8,968 nt of DNA from NCBI GenBank assembly GCA_027353395.1, contig DAIEHU010000086.1:1-8968 (forward strand), given 5' to 3'. Source of the stretch: Desulfobacteraceae bacterium. GTDB lineage: Bacteria; Desulfobacterota; Desulfobacteria; Desulfobacterales; Desulfosalsimonadaceae. The notes beneath the pieces were generated by a model, which made no database searches, was not told the origin of the DNA, and was given only the letters and a program-made list of their open reading frames with translations. The number at the start of each line of letters is the position of its first letter. Within the stretch, counting starts at the first letter, position 1. Both the position numbers and the translations under genes were made by a program. Of this stretch, positions 1 to 6,329 are shown one piece after another.

Positions 1-195
1 AAATTTAAATACTAAAAAAATAAATGCTGATGTAGTTAAAGTTTTGCGGTTAATTTTTAATAAGGATTGGAGGACTTTATTTAAACTTAAAATCGACTTG
101 TGTTCGCAAAAAATATTAGAGGATATTTCAGAAAATGTTAAGTTATCTTTTTTATTTGAAATAATATTAATTAGACAAAGCAGCACGGTGTTAAA
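1..195. other. AT-rich non-coding leader upstream of the carD-like gene
   Basis: This stretch is much richer in A and T than the rest of the window and holds no convincing gene. An open frame beginning at 44 runs into the carD-like gene in another frame and resembles nothing. The region presumably carries the promoter for the carD-rluD pair. The best candidate I can see is TTAAGT (138-143) with TAATAT (162-167), but both hexamers match the sigma-70 consensus poorly, so I do not call a promoter. Just before the start codon, GGTG (187-190) five bases upstream of ATG could act as a partial Shine-Dalgarno. Confidence 0.5.
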
Positions 196-747
196 ATGGC
201 AAAAAAAGCAAGCAATGCAGTCATTAAGGAAACGGAAGCGCAACCCAGCATAAAGTCCTTTAATGTCGGGGACTTGGCTGTTTACCCGGCGCATGGCGTC
301 GGCCGTATCGAATCCATCGAAAGCAGAACCATCAATGGCGACAAACATGATTTTTACATCTTAAAAATACTCGAAAACAGCATGGTCATCATGATTCCGA
401 CATGGAATGTGGCGTCCGTTGGATTAAGAAATATCATTGATTCAACCCAGGTTGATGAAATTTATGACGTTTTGAAAACCAAAAAAGATGATATTTTTGA
501 CAATCAGACATGGAACCGAAGATATAAAGAATACATGGACAAACTGAAAACCGGTTCTCTTTATGATGTCGCCGAAGTTTTCAGAGACTTGTATCTTCTG
601 AAACAGATAAAAGACCTGTCATTTGGCGAACGCAAGCTTCTGGACACAGCCAGGGTGCTGCTGTTAAGGGAACTTTGCACCGCAAAAAAAGCGGATGAAG
701 GAACGGTCTGGGCGGAAGTTGAAGCTCTCTTTTCTGCTCCGCAATAA
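196..747 (+). CDS. carD: CarD/CdnL family RNA polymerase-binding transcriptional regulator
   Basis: This 183-residue protein belongs to the CarD/CdnL/TRCF family. Such proteins bind the RNA polymerase beta subunit through an N-terminal Tudor-like domain and stabilise open promoter complexes, notably at rRNA promoters. The N-terminal domain is visible at about residues 22-80: F22-x-VGD, then AVYPAHGVGRIESIE (28-42), and the strand IPTWNVASVGLR (67-78). The helical C-terminal domain follows (about 85-180) with the family signature LSFGERKLLDTARVLLLREL (141-160). The length fits CdnL or mycobacterial CarD; the HMGA-like tail of Myxococcus CarD is absent, so CdnL is the closer equivalent. The first 20 residues are a poorly conserved polar extension. 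ATG at 196 is the only start that keeps the whole domain. rluD follows after 22 bases, so the two are probably cotranscribed. The family call is firm; regulatory targets are not visible. Confidence 0.9.
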   Translation: MAKKASNAVIKETEAQPSIKSFNVGDLAVYPAHGVGRIESIESRTINGDKHDFYILKILENSMVIMIPTWNVASVGLRNIIDSTQVDEIYDVLKTKKDDIFDNQTWNRRYKEYMDKLKTGSLYDVAEVFRDLYLLKQIKDLSFGERKLLDTARVLLLRELCTAKKADEGTVWAEVEALFSAPQ

Positions 748-769
748 CGTTTAAATTAATTATAAATAT

Positions 770-1765
770 ATGCCGGATCAAGGTCATGGGCCGTTTGTCA
801 TTGTGGCGGAAAAGAATCATGCCGGCAAACGACTCGATGCTGTTGTTGCGTCCCAGTTTCCGGATGTATCCCGCACCAGTATTTCCCGCCTGATTCGCCT
901 TGGGGAAATAACGGTTCACCAGTCCGTCAGAAAGCCGGGCTTTCGTCTTTCCCCCGGCGATATCATATCCGGCATCGTTCCTGAATCCGCGCCGCCTCAT
1001 CCCCTGTCGTCGGAATCCGTAAATTTTTCCATACTTTTTGAAGATGCCGCCATTCTTGTGATCAATAAGCCGCCTGGCGTTGTTGTCCACCCATCGCCGG
1101 GACATGCGCGGGGCACCCTTGCCAACCAGCTGATTTCTCACCACCCCGCCATTGCAGGCGTCGGCGGCATTCCAAGCCGACCGGGAATCGTTCACCGCCT
1201 TGACCAGGACACGTCAGGCGTTCTGATAATCGCCAAAACCGAAAAAGCCTATAACAATATGGTATCGCAATTTAAAGAAAGACATGTGAACAAAACATAC
1301 ATGGGGCTGGCATATGGAAATATGGACAGGGACCAAGGGGAGATTGTTTTGCCCATCGGACGGGATGCGAAAAACAGAAAAAAGATGAGCGTATCGGATA
1401 ATCCCCGCGCGCGATATGCCGAAACGCACTGGAAACTTAAGCAACAGTTTTATCAGATATCGCTTCTGGAGCTTGATATTAAAACTGGCCGAACCCATCA
1501 GATCCGGGTTCACTGCGCCGCCATCCGCCACCCGATTGTCGGGGATACGGTATATGGTATCAAAAAACCCGGCAGGCTGTTTAATGGCAACCCTCTCCTA
1601 AAGCAAATGGTTCAGTCGATCCCCAGGCAAATGCTTCATGCCTGGCGGATGGGGATTACCCATCCTGAAACAGGGGAACGGATGACGTTTGAAGCGCCAT
1701 TGCCGGGTGATATGGCCGGAGTGATCGCCGCTCTTCAAGAATCGCAAAAACCGGAAATCGCCTGA
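770..1765 (+). CDS. rluD: RluA-family 23S rRNA pseudouridine synthase, RluD type
   Basis: The 331-residue protein isomerises specific uridines of 23S rRNA to pseudouridine; in E. coli RluD the targets are U1911, U1915 and U1917 of helix 69. An S4 RNA-binding domain is seen at about residues 18-70 (KRLDAVVASQF, then SRTSISRLIRLGEITV). The catalytic domain follows with VINKPPGVVVHPSPGH (97-112) and the signature HRLDQDTSGVLIIAKT (142-157), whose D145 is the expected catalytic aspartate. GRTHQIRVH is the usual later motif, and LHAWRM is near the C-terminus. Length and S4 domain match RluD (E. coli 326 residues), but RluC-like specificity cannot be excluded from sequence. No Shine-Dalgarno is visible before ATG 770 (the leader is AATTAATTATAAATAT), so translation may depend on coupling to the upstream carD-like gene. 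The stop lies 20 bases from the convergent stop at 1786, and no stem plus U-tract separates them. Confidence 0.85.
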   Translation: MPDQGHGPFVIVAEKNHAGKRLDAVVASQFPDVSRTSISRLIRLGEITVHQSVRKPGFRLSPGDIISGIVPESAPPHPLSSESVNFSILFEDAAILVINKPPGVVVHPSPGHARGTLANQLISHHPAIAGVGGIPSRPGIVHRLDQDTSGVLIIAKTEKAYNNMVSQFKERHVNKTYMGLAYGNMDRDQGEIVLPIGRDAKNRKKMSVSDNPRARYAETHWKLKQQFYQISLLELDIKTGRTHQIRVHCAAIRHPIVGDTVYGIKKPGRLFNGNPLLKQMVQSIPRQMLHAWRMGITHPETGERMTFEAPLPGDMAGVIAALQESQKPEIA

Positions 1766-1785
1766 TCGAATCTTCCGAAGCTGCG

Positions 1786-2373
1786 TTATTTCACATCCAG
1801 CCGGCATTTTCGAGACTCTTTATCAAAGGTCATGACGATTTCCGGACGCTGATCCCTGCCCTGGCTCAATGCCTTGTATTCCTGGATCATCCGTTTCTTA
1901 AACTCAGATTTCGTCTCCAACACATCCCCGCTTCCGTATTGCCGTAATTTTTCCTGCTGAATCTCCCAAAGTGTATCCAGGGAATACTGGGATCTGGCCT
2001 CTTTCCGGAATTCTCCCTCATCGGATGTGGATGTTTCAAAAGCCGGCTCTGACGTTGCGGCTGGTTTTCTACCATACACTTCCGCATTTTCCCAAAGCTG
2101 GTTCCAGGCCCGCTTGTTATAATGCAGTTTCCACTGAAGATTATCAAGTAATACCGTCAGATGCTTGGTGGCGACATTGTTTGGAATCCGATATCCTTGA
2201 ACTCTCTCAATTAAATCCAGATGCCGGGGGTGGGGCCTGCTGATTTTATCCGCAAGATACGCCCTGATTTTCGAATCCATCTCATCAATCTGACGGCTGA
2301 TCAGAGCAAGATCCTGCTCAACTTGTTTGCGTTGTTGTTCAATTTCAGATTCCCGTTTTTCCATAAAATCCAT
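1786..2373 (-). CDS. Hypothetical coiled-coil protein encoded downstream of rnfB
   Basis: I do not recognise this 195-residue protein. Its N-terminal region (about residues 4-45) is rich in Glu, Gln, Arg and Lys with a spacing that suggests a coiled coil (EKRESEIEQQRKQVEQ). A conserved-looking middle block contains HPRHLDLIERVQGYRIPNN and a Trp-rich stretch (WKLHYNKRAWNQLW). A Ser/Thr/Glu-rich linker (about 102-122) precedes a basic, Gln-rich C-terminal part. There is no signal peptide, membrane segment or cysteine motif, so it should be a soluble cytoplasmic protein. The frame is open five codons further upstream to a TTG at 2388, but AGGAG at 2381-2385 lies seven bases before ATG 2371-2373, which makes this ATG the likely start. 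It begins 53 bases after the rnfB stop with no terminator between, so it may be the last gene of the rnf transcript. Involvement in Rnf function is only positional inference. Confidence 0.7.
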   Translation of the reverse strand: MDFMEKRESEIEQQRKQVEQDLALISRQIDEMDSKIRAYLADKISRPHPRHLDLIERVQGYRIPNNVATKHLTVLLDNLQWKLHYNKRAWNQLWENAEVYGRKPAATSEPAFETSTSDEGEFRKEARSQYSLDTLWEIQQEKLRQYGSGDVLETKSEFKKRMIQEYKALSQGRDQRPEIVMTFDKESRKCRLDVK

Positions 2374-2380
2374 TGATTGG

Positions 2381-2385
2381 CTCCT
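2381..2385 (-). promoter_or_regulatory. Shine-Dalgarno AGGAG that fixes the start of the gene at 2373
   Basis: Read on the minus strand, AGGAG stands seven bases before ATG 2373-2371. The alternative TTG start at 2388-2386 lies immediately 5' of this motif and would place the Shine-Dalgarno inside the coding sequence, so ATG 2373 is preferred. Confidence 0.7.
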
Positions 2386-2426
2386 CAATTGTTCCCGGCG
2401 GATACCTCATGACTCATTGCCCAGTC

Positions 2427-4493
2427 TTAAACGCCACTTTCTTTATTATAACATAAACGGCAACAATTCAAACATCTATTCGCCTCATAACGGGCCTGGG
2501 CTTCCGTGATCACAAGCGCCACTTCATCCAACGAATGGATTCGGCTGGCGACGGGAAGCTCCGGCACTTGAGTGCGCTTCTTCTTGACGACGCCATCCAC
2601 GGATTCAAAAATGGTGCCGGGTATATGCTTGTTAAATATGGCTTCCGGCTGGGGGATCACTGGCTTCCCTTTTAAAAACAAATCAATGGATCTTGCGGCT
2701 TTTCGGCCGCCGCCAATGGCGTCAACCACCAGGGCCGGACCGGTTGCAGAATCACCGGCTGCGAATATATACGGCACATTGGTCTGGCAGGTGGCGGGGT
2801 CCACATCAAAGGTGTTCCAACGGGTGATTGCCAAACCATCCAAGCGGTCCCCTTTACCACGAAAATCCAGAAGCGGCGACTGACCGATGGCGGTAATAAC
2901 CATATCCACATCCAGAACCGTCTCAGAACCCTTGACCGGCAGCGGCCGGAGCCGGCCGCTGCTGTCCGGTTCCCCCAGTTCCATTTTCAAATATTCCAGG
3001 CCTATCACCTGTTTTTCATCATTGCCCATCACACGATTAGGGGCGGACAGGAACAGAAACTCAATGCCTTCATTTAGAGCGGCGGTAATTTCCACTTCAT
3101 TGGCGGGCATTTCTTGCCGCGTCCGCCGGTACACCAGATACACCTTGTCAACCCCCTGCCGGATCAAGGTCCGGCAGCAGTCAATGGCGGTATTTCCACC
3201 CCCGATCACCGCAACCCGGCGGCCGATAGGAATCTTTTCCCCATTCCCGATTCGCGCCAAAAAATTGATGCCCGTGAAACATCCATCCAGGTCTTCGCCT
3301 GGAATTCTTAGATTGGCGTCATTCCATGCGCCGATGCTGAAAAAAACCGCATCAAAACCGGAGGCGATCAAGGAGCCAAAATCAAAATCAACGCCTAAGC
3401 GCGCATTGGTATGATTTTTAACGCCCAAATGTAATATCCCCTCGATTTCCCAGTCCAGCACCTTTTTAGGAAGACGGTATTCGGGAATGCCGTATCTCAG
3501 CATGCCGCCGAGCTTGGGCATGGCTTCAAAAATTTCCGGGTGGTGCCCCGCACGGCGGAGAAAATAAGCGCAGCTTAATCCGGCTGGCCCGCCACCGATC
3601 ACCGCAACCCGTTTTCCGGTATCGGGAGCGCGATCAATGGGCAGCCTTTTTCCGGAATTCATTTCCATGTCCGCCACAAAGCGTTTGAGCTGATTGATGG
3701 AAACCGGCTCATCTGCAATGCCTCGCCTGCAGAAAGATTCACAGGGATGGGGGCAGACGCGGCCGCAGGCCAGGAGCAGCGGATTTTTTTCACGGATGGT
3801 ATTGACCGCCGCCTCAAAATCGCCATTACGGATATGATTAATATAACGCGGGATGTCAATTTCCGCAGGACAAGTCTGCGTGCAAGGCGCAAGAGCGTCA
3901 TCGACGGCGTTTAAATGCAGCAGCCGATGGGAGACCGTTCGCACTTCCAGAATGGATTTGGGGCAGGCGGTTTCACAGGCGCCGCATCCCACGCATTTCT
4001 CTTTATGCACAACCGGGTAGCCGCCGGCGCCAAGATGAATGGCGTTAAACTTGCATGCCTGCGCGCAATCGCCAAAACCGAGGCATCCGACGGCGCATTC
4101 CCTTTTCCCCCCGAATAGAGCAGCAACAGCGCTGCATGTATTTAAACCGGAATATCGGTAACGATCGGCGGCCCGGTTTCCCCCATCACAGTTGTTGTAC
4201 GATTTCATCGGCTCGGCTACGCCCGCCTCCGTTCCCATCATGCCTGCAATCGCGGATATATTTTCTTTCCCGATCAGAATGCAGGCATTTGCCGGAGCGG
4301 CATCATTCACGATGGCCTGGGCCGCTGCTGAGCATCCGGCGAATCCGCATCCGCCGCAATTCGCACCGGCCAGCAGCAACTCAACTTTGACAATGCGAGG
4401 ATCTTCATACACATAAAATATCTTGGAGGCGAAGCCTAAAAGCAGACCACAAATCGCGCCGAGCAACAATAAAAAAAGTATTGATGTAACCAT
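2427..4493 (-). CDS. rnfB: RnfB fused to a GltD/NfnB-like Fe-S/FAD/NAD(P)H oxidoreductase
   Basis: This 688-residue protein is the ferredoxin-side subunit of Rnf with a large extra module. The first 184 residues are a complete RnfB: a membrane anchor (about 4-26), the CGGCGFAGC cluster motif (C46, C49, C54, with C71), then a double [4Fe-4S] ferredoxin with C133, C137, C143, C147 and CVGCGACETACP (C167, C170, C173, C177). From about residue 195 the frame continues without a break into a GltD/NfnB-like flavoprotein. It has CTQTCPAEIDIPRYI (C204, C208), GRVCPHPCESFC (C247, C251, C255, with C243), an FAD-binding VAVIGGGPAGL (296-306), an NAD(P)H-binding VAVIGGGNTAID (427-438), YRRTRQEMPA (455-464, the form seen in NADP-linked relatives) and the closing FAD motif AAGDSATGP (578-586). 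A Cys-rich tail (C674, C677, C678, C681) ends it. Canonical RnfB is usually some 190-330 residues. GAGGG lies five bases before the ATG; rnfA ends 24 bases upstream. Domain assignment is firm; NADP preference and electron route are inference. Confidence 0.92.
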   Translation of the reverse strand: MVTSILFLLLLGAICGLLLGFASKIFYVYEDPRIVKVELLLAGANCGGCGFAGCSAAAQAIVNDAAPANACILIGKENISAIAGMMGTEAGVAEPMKSYNNCDGGNRAADRYRYSGLNTCSAVAALFGGKRECAVGCLGFGDCAQACKFNAIHLGAGGYPVVHKEKCVGCGACETACPKSILEVRTVSHRLLHLNAVDDALAPCTQTCPAEIDIPRYINHIRNGDFEAAVNTIREKNPLLLACGRVCPHPCESFCRRGIADEPVSINQLKRFVADMEMNSGKRLPIDRAPDTGKRVAVIGGGPAGLSCAYFLRRAGHHPEIFEAMPKLGGMLRYGIPEYRLPKKVLDWEIEGILHLGVKNHTNARLGVDFDFGSLIASGFDAVFFSIGAWNDANLRIPGEDLDGCFTGINFLARIGNGEKIPIGRRVAVIGGGNTAIDCCRTLIRQGVDKVYLVYRRTRQEMPANEVEITAALNEGIEFLFLSAPNRVMGNDEKQVIGLEYLKMELGEPDSSGRLRPLPVKGSETVLDVDMVITAIGQSPLLDFRGKGDRLDGLAITRWNTFDVDPATCQTNVPYIFAAGDSATGPALVVDAIGGGRKAARSIDLFLKGKPVIPQPEAIFNKHIPGTIFESVDGVVKKKRTQVPELPVASRIHSLDEVALVITEAQARYEANRCLNCCRLCYNKESGV
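2939..2962. repeat. Perfect 11-bp inverted repeat inside rnfB
   Basis: GCAGCGGCCGG (2939-2949) and CCGGCCGCTGC (2952-2962) are perfect inverted complements separated by two bases. In the mRNA this would fold into a very GC-rich hairpin within the flavoprotein part of rnfB (residues around SSGRLRPL). No U-tract follows, so it is not an intrinsic terminator. It may simply result from coding a conserved SGR-x-RP stretch with GC-rich codons. Confidence 0.75.
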
Positions 4494-4517
4494 AACGGCC
4501 CTCGTTTTCTTCTGTAT

Positions 4518-5096
4518 TTACACCATGCCCTGAAACGCGAAAAAAGCAAGGGCGATCATTCCAGCAGTGATAAGGCCTATAGATGTATCCTGTAATGGTT
4601 TGGGGACACGCGCCAGCAGAATCCGCTCACGCAAACCCGCGAACAGAATCAGGGCGAGTCCATAACCCAAGGCATAAGCGACTGAAGCGACAAGGGAATG
4701 GAGAAAATCCATTCCCTTGTCAATATTTAGCACACATACGCCCAGAACCGCGCAATTGGTCGTAATGAGCGGCAAAAAAATCCCCAGTCCGGCATACAGC
4801 GCGGGGATGCTTTTTTTGAGAAACATCTCAACAAACTGCACCAGCGCCGCGATCACAAGGATAAACGAAATGGTCCTGAGATATACCAGATCGAAAGGGA
4901 CGAGTATGAAGGTATAAACCACCCACGTGATGGCGCCGGACAATACCAGCACAAAAACGACCGCCATAGCCATGCCCACCGCCGTTTCCATCTTCTTGGA
5001 TGTGCCCAGGAAAGGGCAATTCCCCAGGAACTGGGCCAGCAGGATATTATTTACAAAAATGCATGATATGATCAGTTCAAAATAACCTGTTTGCAT
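4518..5096 (-). CDS. rnfA: Rnf complex membrane subunit RnfA
   Basis: RnfA is one of the two homologous integral membrane subunits (with RnfE) that form the core of the Rnf ion pump. The 192-residue product has about six hydrophobic segments and the normal family length. Key motifs are NNILLAQFLGNCPFLGTS (16-33, with C27) and TTNCAVLGVCV (112-122, with C115). By homology with NqrD/NqrE and characterised Rnf complexes, these half-helix cysteines from RnfA and RnfE jointly hold an intramembrane [2Fe-2S] cluster. FAGLRER is also typical of the family. Translation is tightly linked to rnfE: the rnfE TAG stop (5106-5108) overlaps the AGGAG (5103-5107) that lies six bases before this ATG. A perfect 13-bp inverted repeat sits inside the gene at 4689-4721. 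Nothing is missing from the subunit. Confidence 0.95.
   Translation of the reverse strand: MQTGYFELIISCIFVNNILLAQFLGNCPFLGTSKKMETAVGMAMAVVFVLVLSGAITWVVYTFILVPFDLVYLRTISFILVIAALVQFVEMFLKKSIPALYAGLGIFLPLITTNCAVLGVCVLNIDKGMDFLHSLVASVAYALGYGLALILFAGLRERILLARVPKPLQDTSIGLITAGMIALAFFAFQGMV
4689..4721. repeat. Perfect 13-bp inverted repeat inside rnfA
   Basis: GACAAGGGAATGG (4689-4701) and CCATTCCCTTGTC (4709-4721) are perfect inverted complements around a seven-base spacer. In the rnf mRNA this gives a stable hairpin within codons for DKGMDFLHSLV (residues 126-136). There is no following U-run, so it does not look like a terminator. Possible roles are an mRNA stability or processing element or a protein-binding site; coincidence is possible but such long perfect arms are rare. 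Confidence 0.8.
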
Positions 5097-5102
5097 CGCC
5101 GT

Positions 5103-5107
5103 CTCCT
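5103..5107 (-). promoter_or_regulatory. rnfA Shine-Dalgarno overlapping the rnfE stop codon
   Basis: On the minus strand the sequence TAGGAG contains both the rnfE stop TAG (5108-5106) and the AGGAG (5107-5103) of rnfA, six bases before its ATG. This arrangement suits translational coupling and balanced synthesis of the two partner subunits. Confidence 0.8.
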
Positions 5108-5720
5108 ATTTCTTCCCAATGGCGTTTAAAATACACAGCATCAGCCCAAGACAGATGAACGCGCCCGGCGCCTGAACCAGAAAACCAAACGGATGAAATG
5201 AGGGGAATACGGAAGCGACACCATATGACATATCTCCCCACACCGTCAGCGACCCTTTGCCAAGCACTTCCCGGATGGCCCCGAGAGCGCCAAGAGCAAG
5301 GGTATATCCAATCCCGATACCCAGCCCATCGGCGATGGAATAGGCCATGGTATTTTTGCAGGCGAACGCCTCGGCCCGGCCCAGAAGAATGCAGTTCACC
5401 ACGATCAGCGGAATAAACACCCCGAGCCTCAGAAACAAAGCATAGGTATATGCCTGCATCAGCAGCTCCACCACCGTCACAAAGGTTGCGATAACGATAA
5501 TAAAACAGGCGATTCTTACTTTTGACGGGATGATATTTCTCAGCATGGAAATCAGAATATTGCTGAATACAAGAACAAACGTGGTGGCCAAACCCATGCC
5601 GAGACCATTTTCCATTGACGTGGTGACGCCGAGCGTTGGGCACAGGCCCAGCACCAGCCGGAACGGTGGGATCTCTTCCCACAATCCTTTTGTAAATTCC
5701 TGAACTAACGTCTTTGGCAT
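5106..5720 (-). CDS. rnfE: Rnf complex membrane subunit RnfE
   Basis: RnfE is the inverted-topology partner of RnfA in the membrane core of Rnf. The 204-residue protein shows about six hydrophobic segments. It carries LGLCPTLGVTTSMENGLGMG (24-43, with C27) and VVNCILLGRAEAFACKNT (107-124, with C110), the cysteine motifs expected to coordinate the intramembrane Fe-S cluster together with RnfA. The N-terminal LVQEFTKGLWEEIPPFRLVLG is typical of RnfE, as are its length and the short basic C-terminus (ILNAIGKK). AGGGAG (5727-5732) begins next to the rnfG stop (TAG, 5733-5735) and lies six bases before this ATG, so rnfG and rnfE are probably translationally coupled. Other C residues (C72, C121, C190, C196) are outside the known motifs. 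Identification is firm. Confidence 0.95.
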   Translation of the reverse strand: MPKTLVQEFTKGLWEEIPPFRLVLGLCPTLGVTTSMENGLGMGLATTFVLVFSNILISMLRNIIPSKVRIACFIIVIATFVTVVELLMQAYTYALFLRLGVFIPLIVVNCILLGRAEAFACKNTMAYSIADGLGIGIGYTLALGALGAIREVLGKGSLTVWGDMSYGVASVFPSFHPFGFLVQAPGAFICLGLMLCILNAIGKK

Positions 5721-5726
5721 ACCGAT

Positions 5727-5732
5727 CTCCCT
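5727..5732 (-). promoter_or_regulatory. rnfE Shine-Dalgarno abutting the rnfG stop codon
   Basis: AGGGAG directly follows the rnfG TAG stop on the minus strand and is six bases from the rnfE ATG, consistent with coupled translation. Confidence 0.75.
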
Positions 5733-6329
5733 CTATTTATTGAACCGTTTGATTTGTTCCTTGATCTGGGGCGCCAGCTTTTGAAAGGTCGACATGGCTT
5801 TTGTAACCGCCGCGCACACACCCCGGGATGTGATGGTGGCGCCGCTGAGCGCGTTCATCTGCCCGCCGTCCTTGTTGACCTTGATCTGTTTATCCATCAT
5901 TGAAATACCCTTAAATTGTGCGGAAAAAGCGGGGTCATCCTTGGCTCTTGCGCCAAACCCCGGGGTTTCGCTGTGGGTCGTCACAGCCGCGCCGATCACC
6001 CTGCCGGATGCCAGATTAACGCCGACCATGAGCCCGATATCGCCGCCAAACCCTTTCCCGAAACTTTCAAAAGCAATGCTATCCGCTTTTCCATTCCTCT
6101 TGCCCACAAAAAAATTCGTTTCAGTCCCGGCATCCGAAAGCTTGAACCGATCCGAAATGGGGTCATTGTCGGCACCTGCAAGAATTGCTTTAATTGCAGG
6201 CCCTTTGACGAACATCAGTTGCTGGGCCTCAATCCGGCTGGCGGTGCTTCTATGGAGCCCCGCCAGCACCCCCCCGGAAACCGCGCTCAGAACGGTGAGG
6301 GCCACAACCATTTTAACCATTTCATTCAT
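5733..6329 (-). CDS. rnfG: Rnf complex FMN-binding subunit RnfG
   Basis: RnfG is the extracytoplasmic subunit, homologous to NqrC, that carries a covalently bound FMN and relays electrons across the outer face of the complex. The 198-residue product has one N-terminal membrane anchor (about residues 5-25) followed by a soluble FMN-binding domain. ETPGFGARA (121-129) is a conserved family motif. NALSGATITSRGV (159-171) is the flavinylation site, with T165 the expected phosphoester-linked acceptor for the flavin transferase ApbE; the aspartate usually found three residues before the Ser/Thr is Asn here (N159). No apbE gene lies in the window. The ATG overlaps the end of rnfD by eight bases (ATGAATGA). 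A second in-frame ATG lies three codons on, but the first is nearer the expected anchor length and spaced about right from AAGGG. Confidence 0.93.
   Translation of the reverse strand: MNEMVKMVVALTVLSAVSGGVLAGLHRSTASRIEAQQLMFVKGPAIKAILAGADNDPISDRFKLSDAGTETNFFVGKRNGKADSIAFESFGKGFGGDIGLMVGVNLASGRVIGAAVTTHSETPGFGARAKDDPAFSAQFKGISMMDKQIKVNKDGGQMNALSGATITSRGVCAAVTKAMSTFQKLAPQIKEQIKRFNK

Noticed and set aside
44..253. Small open frame of 69 codons before and into the carD-like gene
   Set aside because: It overlaps the well-supported carD-like start in another frame, has no Shine-Dalgarno of note and no recognisable product.
581..1195. Open frame of 204 codons on the minus strand
   Set aside because: It lies antisense to the end of the carD-like gene and the start of rluD, both well supported, and its translation shows no domain.
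1766..1785. Possible bidirectional terminator between the convergent genes
   Set aside because: The 20-base gap holds only a four-base CTTC/GAAG pairing and no T-run on either strand.
2372..2389. Short stem ATTGA/TCAAT that would place the Shine-Dalgarno AGGAG in a loop
   Set aside because: Only five mostly A-U pairs; too weak to claim translational control.
2385..2417. Ten-codon mini frame between rnfB and the gene at 2373, ending on the downstream Shine-Dalgarno
   Set aside because: Too short to support, with no good ribosome-binding site; the stop position may be coincidence.
2887..3414. Open frame of 175 codons on the plus strand
   Set aside because: It is the antisense shadow of the flavoprotein part of rnfB; the product is a low-complexity Ser/Pro/Arg mix with no recognisable motif.
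5077..5682. Open frame of 201 codons on the minus strand overlapping rnfE
   Set aside because: Same strand but another frame; rnfE in the correct frame has clear membrane segments and cysteine motifs.
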